From positions 1 through 60,348 of the forward strand of contig CANPIM010000011.1 in the NCBI GenBank assembly GCA_947574135.1: a stretch of DNA of 60,348 nt, given 5' to 3'. Positions 52,806 to 60,348 of the stretch are shown piece by piece; positions within the stretch are counted from its first letter, which is position 1, and the number at the start of each line of letters is the position of its first letter. The DNA is from an uncultured Lachnospiraceae bacterium (GTDB lineage Bacteria; Bacillota; Clostridia; Lachnospirales; Lachnospiraceae). A program made the position numbers and the translations under genes. The notes beneath the pieces are model-generated. The model had not been told where the DNA came from. It did no database searches and worked only from the letters and a program-made list of their open reading frames with translations.

Positions 52806-54344
52806 TTAAGGTGTCTTTGTTTTATTTTCTGTTGCCCATTCGTCAATCTGACGTTGGGCTTCGGCCAGGACGTCGGAGAGTCCGGCTGCCTCCAGCTTTG
52901 CGTTCATTTCTGCGATTCCAGAGGCAGGTTCCAAGGTTCCGGTCTGCAGAGATGTCTCATATTCCTCCATAACACTCTGTATGGCTGTCATCTGAGCAGA
53001 GACCGGAGTAATATCAAAGGAAAAACCGCAGGCTACAGAGGTAACGGCGCTTTCATTTATAGCCATTGTCTGTTCCCACAAGTCTGCGTCCTGGCCTTCC
53101 CGCAAGTATGCATGAAATTGATTGCCAAATTCCCAATCAATGTTGGGGTCATAGCCGGAGTTTTCCACGGGAATGGCATAGGTTCCGGTTTCGTCTAAGG
53201 TGTAGTGAACGCCCTGAATGCCAAAGCAGAGGAGATTATAGAGATAGGGGTCTGTATTTACTGCGTTCAGGAACATCATAGCCCGCTCCGGATGTTTTGA
53301 GGTTCTGCTGATGGCCGTTAATGTGGCGGTGATAGAACCGGTTGTAATAATGGGATCTCCGGTGGTGGCATAAATACAGGAGGTTCCATAACGGTCGTTA
53401 AAATAGCTTTCCAGGATACCCGGCTTATAGACCCAGTAGGACAAAGCCGTTTTTCCGGATTTGGCGTCGCGTCTGGCGGCATCTTGACTCATAGTGGCGG
53501 AATCACGGCGAAAGTAGCCCTTTTGATTCCATTCATACATGGTAGTACAGAATTGCAGGTACTCGTCTGTGGCGTAGGGATTATACACCTGATAAGAGGT
53601 GTCGGTTAAATCCACGGCCACCGGGAGTCCCTGTCCTGCAATGGGATCGTAAGTTTTGTTGAGCAGATATTTACCGGCAATACCGGCCTGCCCACCGTTG
53701 CAGATAGGATACATGTCTGGATTGTCTGCTTTCATTTGGGCCAGCAAGGGTTCCAGATCCTCCGGACTTTTTACAGTATTTAAATCAAAATCATAATTAT
53801 CCAGGACAGCTTTCGAGCCTCCTACCATACATTGACGAAACCAATTTTGATAGTTGGGAACAGCATAGATTTTTCCGCCTACATTTGCGGCGTCCCAACC
53901 GGCCTGGGGCATAAATTCTTGAATTCCCTGTCCATATTGGGCCAGAAGCTCGTCCAGCTCATAAAAGGCATTTTTGCTCACGTTAGAATAAAAGTTATTG
54001 CACCAGTCGGAAGTGTAGCAAAGATCAAATTCCTCTCCGGAAGCAATGGCCATGCGAACTTTTTCCTCATAGCTGCCCCAGTCGTATTCAATCAGGTCCA
54101 GCTTTACGTTAAGGGTATCCTTCAGATATTCATTGACAGCGTCCTCCACAGCCTCCGTCCCGGCCTGCGGACCATTGTTGACCACATACCATTTTAATGT
54201 GACCTGCTCCAGAGTTTCCTCTTGGGAACTATCCTCTGTGGATATATGGGGCACTGGTTCCGGAGCTTTCTGATCGCATCCACTCAGAAGGCCGGTCAGC
54301 AAAGTAGCAGACAGCAGCATTGCAAACAGTTTTTTCTTTCTCAT
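52806..54344 (-). CDS. ABC transporter substrate-binding lipoprotein (LplA/YtcQ type)
   Basis: 512 aa. Lipoprotein signal MRKKKLFAMLLSATLLTGLLSGC with the lipidated Cys at residue 23, then a linker (DQKAPEPVPHIS) and a large type 1 extracellular binding protein (VKLDLIEYDWGSYEEKVRMAIASGEEFDLCYTSDW is diagnostic). Such large receptors (about 500 aa) pair with LplB/LplC-like permeases and take up oligosaccharides; no ATPase gene is present, as is usual, since a shared MsmX-type ATPase serves them. Last gene of the permease-permease-receptor operon, 81 bases after the second permease. Confidence 0.9.
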   Translation of the reverse strand: MRKKKLFAMLLSATLLTGLLSGCDQKAPEPVPHISTEDSSQEETLEQVTLKWYVVNNGPQAGTEAVEDAVNEYLKDTLNVKLDLIEYDWGSYEEKVRMAIASGEEFDLCYTSDWCNNFYSNVSKNAFYELDELLAQYGQGIQEFMPQAGWDAANVGGKIYAVPNYQNWFRQCMVGGSKAVLDNYDFDLNTVKSPEDLEPLLAQMKADNPDMYPICNGGQAGIAGKYLLNKTYDPIAGQGLPVAVDLTDTSYQVYNPYATDEYLQFCTTMYEWNQKGYFRRDSATMSQDAARRDAKSGKTALSYWVYKPGILESYFNDRYGTSCIYATTGDPIITTGSITATLTAISRTSKHPERAMMFLNAVNTDPYLYNLLCFGIQGVHYTLDETGTYAIPVENSGYDPNIDWEFGNQFHAYLREGQDADLWEQTMAINESAVTSVACGFSFDITPVSAQMTAIQSVMEEYETSLQTGTLEPASGIAEMNAKLEAAGLSDVLAEAQRQIDEWATENKTKTP

Positions 54345-54425
54345 TTTGTATCTCCTTTCTACTTTTGAAATGTTTCTTTATCAAAGGTCTGTCCCAGACA
54401 GACTATCGATTCCATAGTGGTGGGG

Positions 54426-55310
54426 CTACTCTTTTACAGCGCCAACGGTAAGACCCTTTACGAAATATTTTTGGAAAAAGGGAAAAATCAAAAGCATAGG
54501 ACCGGCAGCTAGGACACAGAGGGCCATACGCGCCGTTGCACTTGGTAGTAGAGAGGTGTTGACAGTTACGTTGCTGGCAAGGGAGCTTGTCAGGAATTCA
54601 ATACTGTTCATAATACGGTATAGATAATATTGAAGGGAAACCAGCTCTGTTTTTGTTGTATACATCATGGACAGCCACCAGTCATTCCAGTAAGCAAAGG
54701 CGATAAACAGGCCCACTGTAGCGAAAGCAGGCTTTGAGATAGGCACCGCAATGCGGAAAAACGTACCGATTTCAGAGCATCCGTCCAACTTTGCTGAATC
54801 CAGGAGAGACTGAGGGAGATCCGTAAAAAAGCTTCTCATAAGAAAAACGTTCCAGGGAACAATGGTGTATGGAAGGATTAGGGCCATAAGGGTGTCATTT
54901 AAATGATAATATTTCGTGATAAGGATATAGGAGGGGACCATTCCTCCGTTAAAAAGCATGCAGAAAAAGACCAGAAAGGAAAGCTTTCTGTGCAGGGGGA
55001 AATCACGTCGGGAGATGGCATAAGCCAGCATACTGGTCAACAAAAGGCTAAGGGTGGTTCCAATGAGGGTCACAGTGATAGTAATTGCATAAGAGGTAAG
55101 CAACGACTCGGGGGAAGCTAAAACATATTCATAGGCCTCCGTGGAAAATATGGAAGGGATTAAGGTATAACCATTTTCAGAAATGCCCTGTTCGGAGGTA
55201 AAGGAGGCTGATAGCACATAGAGGATGGGGATCACACAGCACAAAGATAAAAGCAGGAACAGCATATGGGTAATGCTTTTCCGGGGGAGTGAGACTTTAC
55301 TTTTTTTCAT
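54426..55310 (-). CDS. ABC sugar transporter permease (LplC/YtcP type)
   Basis: 294 aa, six transmembrane helices, with the binding-protein-dependent permease motif SAKLDGCSEIGTFFRIAVPISKP (about residue 190). ATG 55310 has GAAAGGAGAA upstream; the frame extends to 55355 without a better site. Functions with the permease encoded just before it (31-base gap) to import an oligosaccharide. Confidence 0.92.
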   Translation of the reverse strand: MKKSKVSLPRKSITHMLFLLLSLCCVIPILYVLSASFTSEQGISENGYTLIPSIFSTEAYEYVLASPESLLTSYAITITVTLIGTTLSLLLTSMLAYAISRRDFPLHRKLSFLVFFCMLFNGGMVPSYILITKYYHLNDTLMALILPYTIVPWNVFLMRSFFTDLPQSLLDSAKLDGCSEIGTFFRIAVPISKPAFATVGLFIAFAYWNDWWLSMMYTTKTELVSLQYYLYRIMNSIEFLTSSLASNVTVNTSLLPSATARMALCVLAAGPMLLIFPFFQKYFVKGLTVGAVKE

Positions 55311-55341
55311 TATTAGATTCTCCTTTCTGCCTGCGCATTTA

Positions 55342-56226
55342 TTAGAACAGCGCATAATCCGGATTAGATTTTTTAACCAGAAGGTTGCTGATTAAAACCA
55401 AGAGGAAGCCTACAATCGCCTGATATAGTCCTACGGCGGAGGACATGCCGATATCGCCGGTAATTCGCAGGGCGCGAAATACATAGGTATCAATGACATC
55501 GGTCGTCCCATAGAGGGCGCCTGCATTTTTGGTCAGAAAATAAAACATGCCGAAATCCGCGTAAAATATTTTTCCGATTTGCAACAATGCCATCATAATA
55601 ATCACTGGCTTCATATGAGGGACGGCAATACGGGTCATTTGCTGGATTCTAGTGGCACCGTCAATGGCGGCAGCTTCAAACAGGCTGCTGTCAATGCTGA
55701 GCAATGAGGCATAAAAGAGCAGAGTCATATAGCCTATATTTTTCCACAAATAGCATCCCAAAAGTATCCAGGGCCAGGCTAGAGGCGCGGCATAGAGATT
55801 CCGAGAAGAGCCCTGGGTGAGAGCGCCGCCTTCCGGGCTGATAAGTGCGTACAGAATATAGCTTGCCACAACCCAGGAAATAAAATAAGGCATAAATAAA
55901 GCAGTTTGGTATACCTTAACGGATTTCTTGCCCAGCTGGAATAAAAGCAGGGCCAGGATGACAGCCAGCAGCAGGGTGGTGAAAATAAAGAGAAAGTTTA
56001 ATACCAAGGTATTTCTCGTGGTTCGGAATGCATCCTGAGATTGGAAATAAAATTTAAAATTGTCAAAACCACACCAGTCGCTGCCTAAAATTCCTTTTGC
56101 ATAGTCTATTTTTTTAAATGGAATCAGCCATCCCATAAAGAGAGGGGCGTAGTGAAAAGCGGCTAAAAAGAGAAGCCCGGGAAGTGCCATGAAGAACAAA
56201 TCCCATTTTCTAGTTTTCTTTAGCAT
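55342..56226 (-). CDS. ABC sugar transporter permease (LplB/YteP type)
   Basis: 294 aa, six helices; EAAAIDGATRIQQMTRIAVPHMKP is the conserved EAA loop that contacts the ATPase. N-terminal LFFMALPGLLFLAAFHYAPLFMG is typical of the LplB group. ATG 56226 with AGGAAGGAG 7 bases upstream is chosen; the longer frame to 56361 has no ribosome binding site. First gene of the importer operon, divergent from the GntR gene. Confidence 0.92.
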   Translation of the reverse strand: MLKKTRKWDLFFMALPGLLFLAAFHYAPLFMGWLIPFKKIDYAKGILGSDWCGFDNFKFYFQSQDAFRTTRNTLVLNFLFIFTTLLLAVILALLLFQLGKKSVKVYQTALFMPYFISWVVASYILYALISPEGGALTQGSSRNLYAAPLAWPWILLGCYLWKNIGYMTLLFYASLLSIDSSLFEAAAIDGATRIQQMTRIAVPHMKPVIIMMALLQIGKIFYADFGMFYFLTKNAGALYGTTDVIDTYVFRALRITGDIGMSSAVGLYQAIVGFLLVLISNLLVKKSNPDYALF

Positions 56227-56443
56227 AAAAATCTCCTTCCTGCTTTTTCTGTAAAGATAGGAAATAGGTAAGTTGCACCTGCTATGGCCTAAGAATACAT
56301 GTCCAAATAAGAAATCCGCAATCAAAAGTAAGCTTTTTTCTGTCATTTTGGGGAAAATCATCCGATTTTACATAGAAGCATCCGAAATGGAAATGAATAT
56401 TTGCGTTCTCTTGGCTTGAAAAGTCCCATGTTTGTTTTTTACA

Positions 56444-56472
56444 TTTACAAAAGGAAAAGGCTTCGTTATAAT
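56444..56472 (+). promoter_or_regulatory. Promoter of the GntR-family gene
   Basis: TTTACA 56444-56449, 17-base spacer, TATAAT 56467-56472. It lies in the 291-base divergent gap with the importer operon; I see no clear promoter for the opposite direction. Confidence 0.7.
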
Positions 56473-56517
56473 TGAGTAAAATACATATATAAAAGCAGGG
56501 AAAGGTCAGGTGTAGAG

Positions 56518-57198
56518 TTGGAAAGTGGCAATAGCAGCCTTCAGCGTTCTCCCACCGTAGAGATGGTTCTGGAGGATATGCGGGAAAGGCTTATATTGAA
56601 TCAATTTGAAGAGGGCGTCCCGCTGGCTGAGAATACACTGGCCGGCAAATACGGCGTATCCAGGGGGACGGTCCGGGTTGCTCTGCAAACCCTGGAAAAG
56701 GAGGGCTTACTCCTGGTATTGGACAATGGCCGGAAGGCGCCTTTGCAGGTGTCAGAGAAATTTGTGCGGGATCTTTACAGTGTGCGGGGCATGATTGAGC
56801 GGGAAGCTGTTTTGTGCTGTCTGGCCAGACCTTCTATTGATGGCCAGATTTTGACGAAAGCATTTTCTGACTTTTACAAATTGTATACCTATGAGGGGGA
56901 TGAGCTGTATCGGCAGCGCAGTATTATCAACGCGGATTTTCACAGGGCGGTGGTGACAACAGCTGGGAATCGGCCGTTGCTGCAGTGCTGGAATACCATC
57001 GATCCCTTGGTTCGCTGTATTACAAAGCTTAACTGCTTTACCCTGAGAGAAAATGAGGACAATGGGGAGCTGGTTGAGTCGCACAGGATACTTATGGATG
57101 CCATTTTTAAAAGACAACCAGATGCAGCTTGCCTCCTGCAAAGACATATTGAGACTGCAAAGGAGGATACCATGCAGGGACTGCTCAAAATAAAATAA
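56518..57198 (+). CDS. GntR-family regulator (FadR/FCD subfamily)
   Basis: 226 aa. Winged helix at residues 12-75 (VLEDMRERLILNQFEEGVPLAENTLAGKYGVSRGTVRVALQTLEKEGLL) and an all-helical FCD effector domain (about 85-220: VRGMIEREAVLCCL, DADFHRAVVTTAGN-like, ESHRILMDAI, LQRHIETAKEDT). FCD regulators bind carboxylates or sugars acids through a metal site. The TTG start at 56518 with AGGTCAGG upstream is used because no ATG is available before the helix-turn-helix. It probably regulates the M20/aminotransferase genes downstream or the importer upstream. Confidence 0.85.
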   Translation: MESGNSSLQRSPTVEMVLEDMRERLILNQFEEGVPLAENTLAGKYGVSRGTVRVALQTLEKEGLLLVLDNGRKAPLQVSEKFVRDLYSVRGMIEREAVLCCLARPSIDGQILTKAFSDFYKLYTYEGDELYRQRSIINADFHRAVVTTAGNRPLLQCWNTIDPLVRCITKLNCFTLRENEDNGELVESHRILMDAIFKRQPDAACLLQRHIETAKEDTMQGLLKIK

Positions 57199-57212
57199 AA
57201 GACAAGCTTGGT

Positions 57213-57266
57213 AAAACTCTCCGGCCGTATATACAGTGTGTGTCTGGCCGGAGAGTTTTATTTTCA
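57213..57266 (+). terminator. Terminator after the GntR gene
   Basis: 14-bp stem AAAACTCTCCGGCC / GGCCGGAGAGTTTT (57213-57226, 57246-57259) followed by ATTTTC. The rest of the 338-base gap to the next gene (57199-57536) holds AT-rich sequence and the promoter at 57446. Confidence 0.85.
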
Positions 57267-57445
57267 TGGGCAATGAGACAAGTTGTCCTTTTTGTCCGGA
57301 CGGTTACCGGTTTGTCCAGAAACCACGGTCCTTTCAGCATAAATGGCTCCGTTTGCGCAAACGGTTGGTGAATGATGTTAGGATCATGGATGATTGGAAC
57401 TAAAATGTTATCAGATATTTAAAATGTTTTCTTAGTTTAAAAATG

Positions 57446-57473
57446 TTGACAATTTATGATATAGTGATACAAT
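57446..57473 (+). promoter_or_regulatory. Promoter of the M20 amidohydrolase-aminotransferase pair
   Basis: TTGACA 57446-57451, 16-base spacer, TACAAT 57468-57473; the start codon is 64 bases beyond. Confidence 0.7.
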
Positions 57474-57536
57474 TAATGAAAAGAGAAACTTTTGATATAA
57501 CCTGTACGGGCGATCTGTCAAGGAGGGAAGGGCTAT

Positions 57537-58730
57537 ATGACTTGGAGGGAGAAGGTTTATTTACCGGAGGATGAGGAATATATCCTTGGAATACGACGAG
57601 AATTGCATAGGTATCCGGAGGTGGGATTTGAGCTGACAAACACGGTGAATTTGGTAAAGCGAGAGCTAAGGGCTAGGGGGATCGCCTATACGGAGCAATT
57701 TGGGAAAGGCAGTGTGGTTGCAGTCATCAATGAAGCCTGCAAGGGATGGACGGTGGGATTAAGAGCGGATATGGATGCGTTGCCCATAGAAGAGCATACA
57801 GGACTTTGTTTTTCCTCCCGCAATCCCGGGAGCATGCACGCCTGTGGACATGACGCCCATACAGCCATGCTTCTGGGGACGGCCCGCATTTTAAAGCGGC
57901 TGGAGGGGGAGCTCAAATGTAGGGTGAAGCTTCTCTTTCAGCCCTCGGAGGAGGGAGAGATCAGCGGTGCAAAGATGATGGCAGACCGGGGAGTAGCGGA
58001 GGACGTAGATGAGATTCTGGCGCTTCATGTGAATAATGAGATTCCCAGCGGCCATATTGGGATCTGCTCCGGGGCCTTTCATGCAGGCTGCCATCCTTAT
58101 ACTGTGACCTTTCACGGAAGATCCTGTCATGCTACCCGGCCGCAGAGGGGACAGGATGCTCTTGCAATGGCAGTCAAGGCTTATGGGGGAATTCAGATGG
58201 CCAAGTGCTGTGAGATGGACCCCTTCAGTGAGTATGTTCTGGCTATTTCTGCTCTTCATGGGGGAACCGCCCACAATGTCCTTGCAGGGGAAGCCAGGAT
58301 GCTGATTACACTGCGGTTCTATGATATGGAGGTGGAACAACTTTTGGATTCCCGCATTAAGCTGATTTGCCGCCACGCGGCCGAGGAGCTGGGCGGGGAG
58401 GTTCGTTTTGATGACCGGATCAGTACCTTCCCTGTAGTTAATGACGGAAATGTGATAGCGAGGATTAGGGAGGTTGCCACTCACGCCCTTGGTCCTTCCC
58501 GGGTTCAGGAGATTGGACGGAGGATGAGCTCGGAGGACTTTGCGCATTTTTCAACAAGAAAGCCGGGAGCGATCTTTCATTTAGGGACAGGAAATCGGGA
58601 GAAGGGCTGTGTTCAGGAGCTTCACACCTGTGATTTTATGATTGATGAAGAGGCTCTGGTGAGCGGAAGCCTGGTGATGGTTCAGTATGTGAGGGAGTAT
58701 ACTGAAAAAGGATATGAACTGGACTTATGA
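57537..58730 (+). CDS. M20-family amidohydrolase (N-acyl amino acid deacylase type)
   Basis: 397 aa. Binuclear metal site motifs: HRYPEVGFEL, GLRADMDALPI, MHACGHDAHTAMLLG (C and H ligands), FQPSEEG (catalytic and metal glutamates), and the late SSEDFAHF. The dimerisation domain is inserted after about residue 185. Relatives are hippurate hydrolases, N-acetyl amino acid and N-acetyl-diaminopimelate deacetylases. AAGGAGGGAAGG lies upstream of ATG 57537. The aminotransferase gene starts 20 bases after the stop, so the pair may first deacylate and then transaminate an amino acid derivative. Confidence 0.9.
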   Translation: MTWREKVYLPEDEEYILGIRRELHRYPEVGFELTNTVNLVKRELRARGIAYTEQFGKGSVVAVINEACKGWTVGLRADMDALPIEEHTGLCFSSRNPGSMHACGHDAHTAMLLGTARILKRLEGELKCRVKLLFQPSEEGEISGAKMMADRGVAEDVDEILALHVNNEIPSGHIGICSGAFHAGCHPYTVTFHGRSCHATRPQRGQDALAMAVKAYGGIQMAKCCEMDPFSEYVLAISALHGGTAHNVLAGEARMLITLRFYDMEVEQLLDSRIKLICRHAAEELGGEVRFDDRISTFPVVNDGNVIARIREVATHALGPSRVQEIGRRMSSEDFAHFSTRKPGAIFHLGTGNREKGCVQELHTCDFMIDEEALVSGSLVMVQYVREYTEKGYELDL

Positions 58731-58750
58731 TTAAGAAGGGGGATTTCATA

Positions 58751-59923
58751 ATGAAGGAAGAGATCTTAAAGCTTAGTCTTGCGGCACAGAATGTCTTACC
58801 GTCCGGGGTGAGAAACATGTTTGAGAAGGCGTCTAAATATCCGGATACCATTAATTTAACCTTGGGAGAGCCGGGATTTATCACACCGGATCATATCATA
58901 GAGGCAGGAATCAAGGGGCTGCAGGAGGGCAGAACCAAATATACGCCTAACGCGGGCATAAAGCCCTTGCGTGATGCCCTTGCGGAAAAGCTCTGGAGGG
59001 AGAACGGGATCAAATGCGATCCGGACAGAAATCTGATTGTAACGGCAGGAGCCACCCAGGCCCTGATGCTTTTGATGGTGGCTTTGGTTGATCCGGGAGA
59101 CGAGGTGATCCTGCCTAGTCCCAGCTGGCCGGATTATACGGGACAGATCCAGATGGTGAATGCGATCCCTGTCTATGCTCCGGTTAACGAGGAGCATGAA
59201 TTTAAGATGACTGCAGACATTATTGAGCCCCTGATTACGGACAGAACAAAGCTTATTATTGTCAATTCTCCCTCCAATCCTATGGGAGCCGTGCTGGATG
59301 AGAGGGAGCTTATGGAAATTGCCGGCCTGCTCAGAAAATATAAGCTTTATGCCATATCCGATGAACCCTATGAGAAGTTTGTGTACGATGGCTTTGTTCA
59401 CAGAAGTCTGGCCGCTCTGCCGGAACTGGAGGACTATGTAGTCACGGTCAATAGCTTTTCCAAAACCTATGCCATGACCGGCTGGAGGGTCGGCTATATT
59501 TGTGCCAATGAGCGCATTATGGCAAACCTGATTAAGCTCCACGAAAATATGATTGCCAGCATCAATGAGGCCTTTCAGCTGGCTGCTGTGGAAGCCCTGA
59601 AAAGGGGAGAAAAGGATGTGGAGAGGATGCGGCAGGCGTATGAGCGTAACCGCAGCCTGATGGTGAAGGGCTTGAATCGGATCAAGGGAATTTCCTGCAT
59701 ATGGCCCAAGGGAGCGTTTTATGTGTTTCCCAATGTAAAAGCCTTTGGCAGGACTTCTATGGAGGTGGCTGATCTGATCCTGGAAAAGACCCATGTGGTC
59801 ACGGCGCCGGGCAGTACCTTTGGACCCGCCGGGGAAGGCTTTCTTCGGATCTGCTACGCCAATCGTTATGAATGTCTGGAAGAAGCGCTGGCTCGCCTGG
59901 AGCAGGCTTTTGGAAGAAAATAA
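58751..59923 (+). CDS. Class I/II aminotransferase
   Basis: 390 aa, pyridoxal phosphate-dependent fold type I. Conserved elements: NLTLGEPGF, TAGATQALMLLM, VNSPSNPMG (Asn for PLP), ISDEPYEKFVYDG (Asp), NSFSKTYAMTGWRVGY with the Schiff-base lysine, and FLRICYAN (substrate-carboxylate Arg). Close to the aspartate/aromatic/PatA group. ATG 58751 has AAGAAGGGGG 9 bases upstream; an earlier ATG at 58727 overlaps the previous stop but lacks a site. Confidence 0.92.
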   Translation: MKEEILKLSLAAQNVLPSGVRNMFEKASKYPDTINLTLGEPGFITPDHIIEAGIKGLQEGRTKYTPNAGIKPLRDALAEKLWRENGIKCDPDRNLIVTAGATQALMLLMVALVDPGDEVILPSPSWPDYTGQIQMVNAIPVYAPVNEEHEFKMTADIIEPLITDRTKLIIVNSPSNPMGAVLDERELMEIAGLLRKYKLYAISDEPYEKFVYDGFVHRSLAALPELEDYVVTVNSFSKTYAMTGWRVGYICANERIMANLIKLHENMIASINEAFQLAAVEALKRGEKDVERMRQAYERNRSLMVKGLNRIKGISCIWPKGAFYVFPNVKAFGRTSMEVADLILEKTHVVTAPGSTFGPAGEGFLRICYANRYECLEEALARLEQAFGRK

Positions 59924-59987
59924 TATCATTGAGACACGATGGAAACACAAGTTGGAAACAGAATATTTGCAAACGTCGAAAAAACTC

Positions 59988-60016
59988 TTGACAGCAAAAG
60001 GCTTTTTTACTATAAT
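59988..60016 (+). promoter_or_regulatory. Consensus promoter of the str operon (rpsL)
   Basis: TTGACA 59988-59993, 17-base spacer, TATAAT 60011-60016: a perfect sigma-A promoter, giving rpsL independent expression although it has been separated from rpoC. Confidence 0.9.
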
Positions 60017-60020
60017 TATC

Positions 60021-60054
60021 TGGCATGCGTGAAAGCGCACTTTTTTGCATGCCA
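60021..60054 (+). promoter_or_regulatory. Leader hairpins upstream of rpsL, possible attenuator
   Basis: An outer inverted repeat TGGCATGC/GCATGCCA (60021-60028, 60047-60054) competes with an inner stem TGCGT-GAAA-GCGCA (60026-60039) that is followed directly by a run of six T. The inner one looks like a short intrinsic terminator, the outer like an alternative fold. They begin about 3 bases after the predicted transcription start. Confidence 0.45.
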
Positions 60055-60128
60055 TCTGTTGATGAATGACAAAGCAACCTGACCAGGGCCGGCATACATG
60101 CCTGCCACTATTACAGGAGGTGAAAGGA

Positions 60129-60348
60129 ATGCCAACATTTAACCAGTTAGTAAGAAAGGGAAGACAGACATCTGTAAAGAAGTCCACAGCTCCTGCTCTG
60201 CAGAAAGGATTTAACTCTCTGAAGAAAAGAGCTACTGATACTTCTGCTCCGCAGAAGCGGGGCGTTTGTACAGCTGTAAAGACGGCGACCCCCAAGAAGC
60301 CCAACTCTGCTCTTCGTAAGATCGCCAGAGTACGTCTTTCCAACGGTA
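60129..60348 (+). CDS. rpsL: 30S ribosomal protein S12 (3' end outside window)
   Basis: First 73 residues of S12: [28 protein letters not shown], then [23 protein letters not shown]. The residue corresponding to E. coli Lys43, whose change gives streptomycin resistance, is Lys here (TPKKPNSA). AGGAGGTGAAAGG precedes ATG 60129. The gene continues beyond the window and should lead the rpsL-rpsG-fusA-tuf operon. Confidence 0.97.
   Translation, partial: MPTFNQLVRKGRQTSVKKSTAPALQKGFNSLKKRATDTSAPQKRGVCTAVKTATPKKPNSALRKIARVRLSNG

Overview
The window looks like a chromosomal segment of a low-GC-branch but moderately GC-rich anaerobic Firmicute, most likely a member of the Lachnospiraceae (Clostridia). 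The grounds are clostridial-type RpoB/RpoC with acidic C-terminal tails, strong AGGAGG-type ribosome binding sites, near-consensus sigma-A promoters, a SleB-type cortex hydrolase-like protein, DeoR/GntR/AraC regulators paired with TRAP and ABC uptake genes, and the absence of any outer-membrane gene. The genus is inference.

Layout. 1-4217: end of rpoB and all of rpoC. 60129-60348: start of rpsL behind its own promoter. In many Firmicutes rpsL follows rpoC almost directly; here about 56 kb of mostly accessory genes separates them. 4218-11607: alanine/glycine symporter, a small HPr-like protein, an AraC/metallo-beta-lactamase-fold/MFS cluster, a SleB-like hydrolase that may be translated from a leaderless mRNA, an XRE-cupin regulator and a LysE exporter. 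11665-19188: a four-carbon acid sugar (threonate/erythronate-type) locus with DUF1537 kinase, two DeoR regulators, TRAP transporter, class II aldolase and a PdxA2-like dehydrogenase. It is visibly decaying: pdxA lacks its N-terminus and carries a frameshift, and the TRAP binding protein has lost its signal peptide at a deletion junction with the aldolase gene. 19260-26522: a complete 2-oxoacid dehydrogenase cluster (E2 with three lipoyl domains, E3, fused E1 alpha-beta, lipoate ligase). 26552-27085: VanZ-like protein.

27392-48963 is the remarkable part: eleven tightly packed same-strand genes that I cannot match to a described system. They encode a secreted/membrane VWA protein, a large tubulin/FtsZ-like protein, two multi-domain membrane proteins (one with a degenerate helicase-like core), a zinc-ribbon plus HEMTH peptidase resembling DA1, a FtsK/SpoIIIE-EssC-type ATPase, two small WXG100-like helical proteins, a third WXG-like N-terminus fused to an HNH/Endo VII-type nuclease domain, a membrane RCK/TrkA-N protein with a C-terminal RyR domain, and a TIR-transmembrane-LRR protein that is topologically a reversed Toll-like receptor. 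The simplest reading is a non-canonical type VII-like export or contact-dependent conflict machine with sensor and signalling subunits; this is inference from domains and synteny.

49034-59923: GH39 glycosidase, a membrane AraC-type sensor-regulator, an LplABC-type oligosaccharide ABC importer, a GntR regulator, an M20 amidohydrolase and a class I/II aminotransferase. No tRNA, rRNA, CRISPR array or recognisable insertion sequence was seen.
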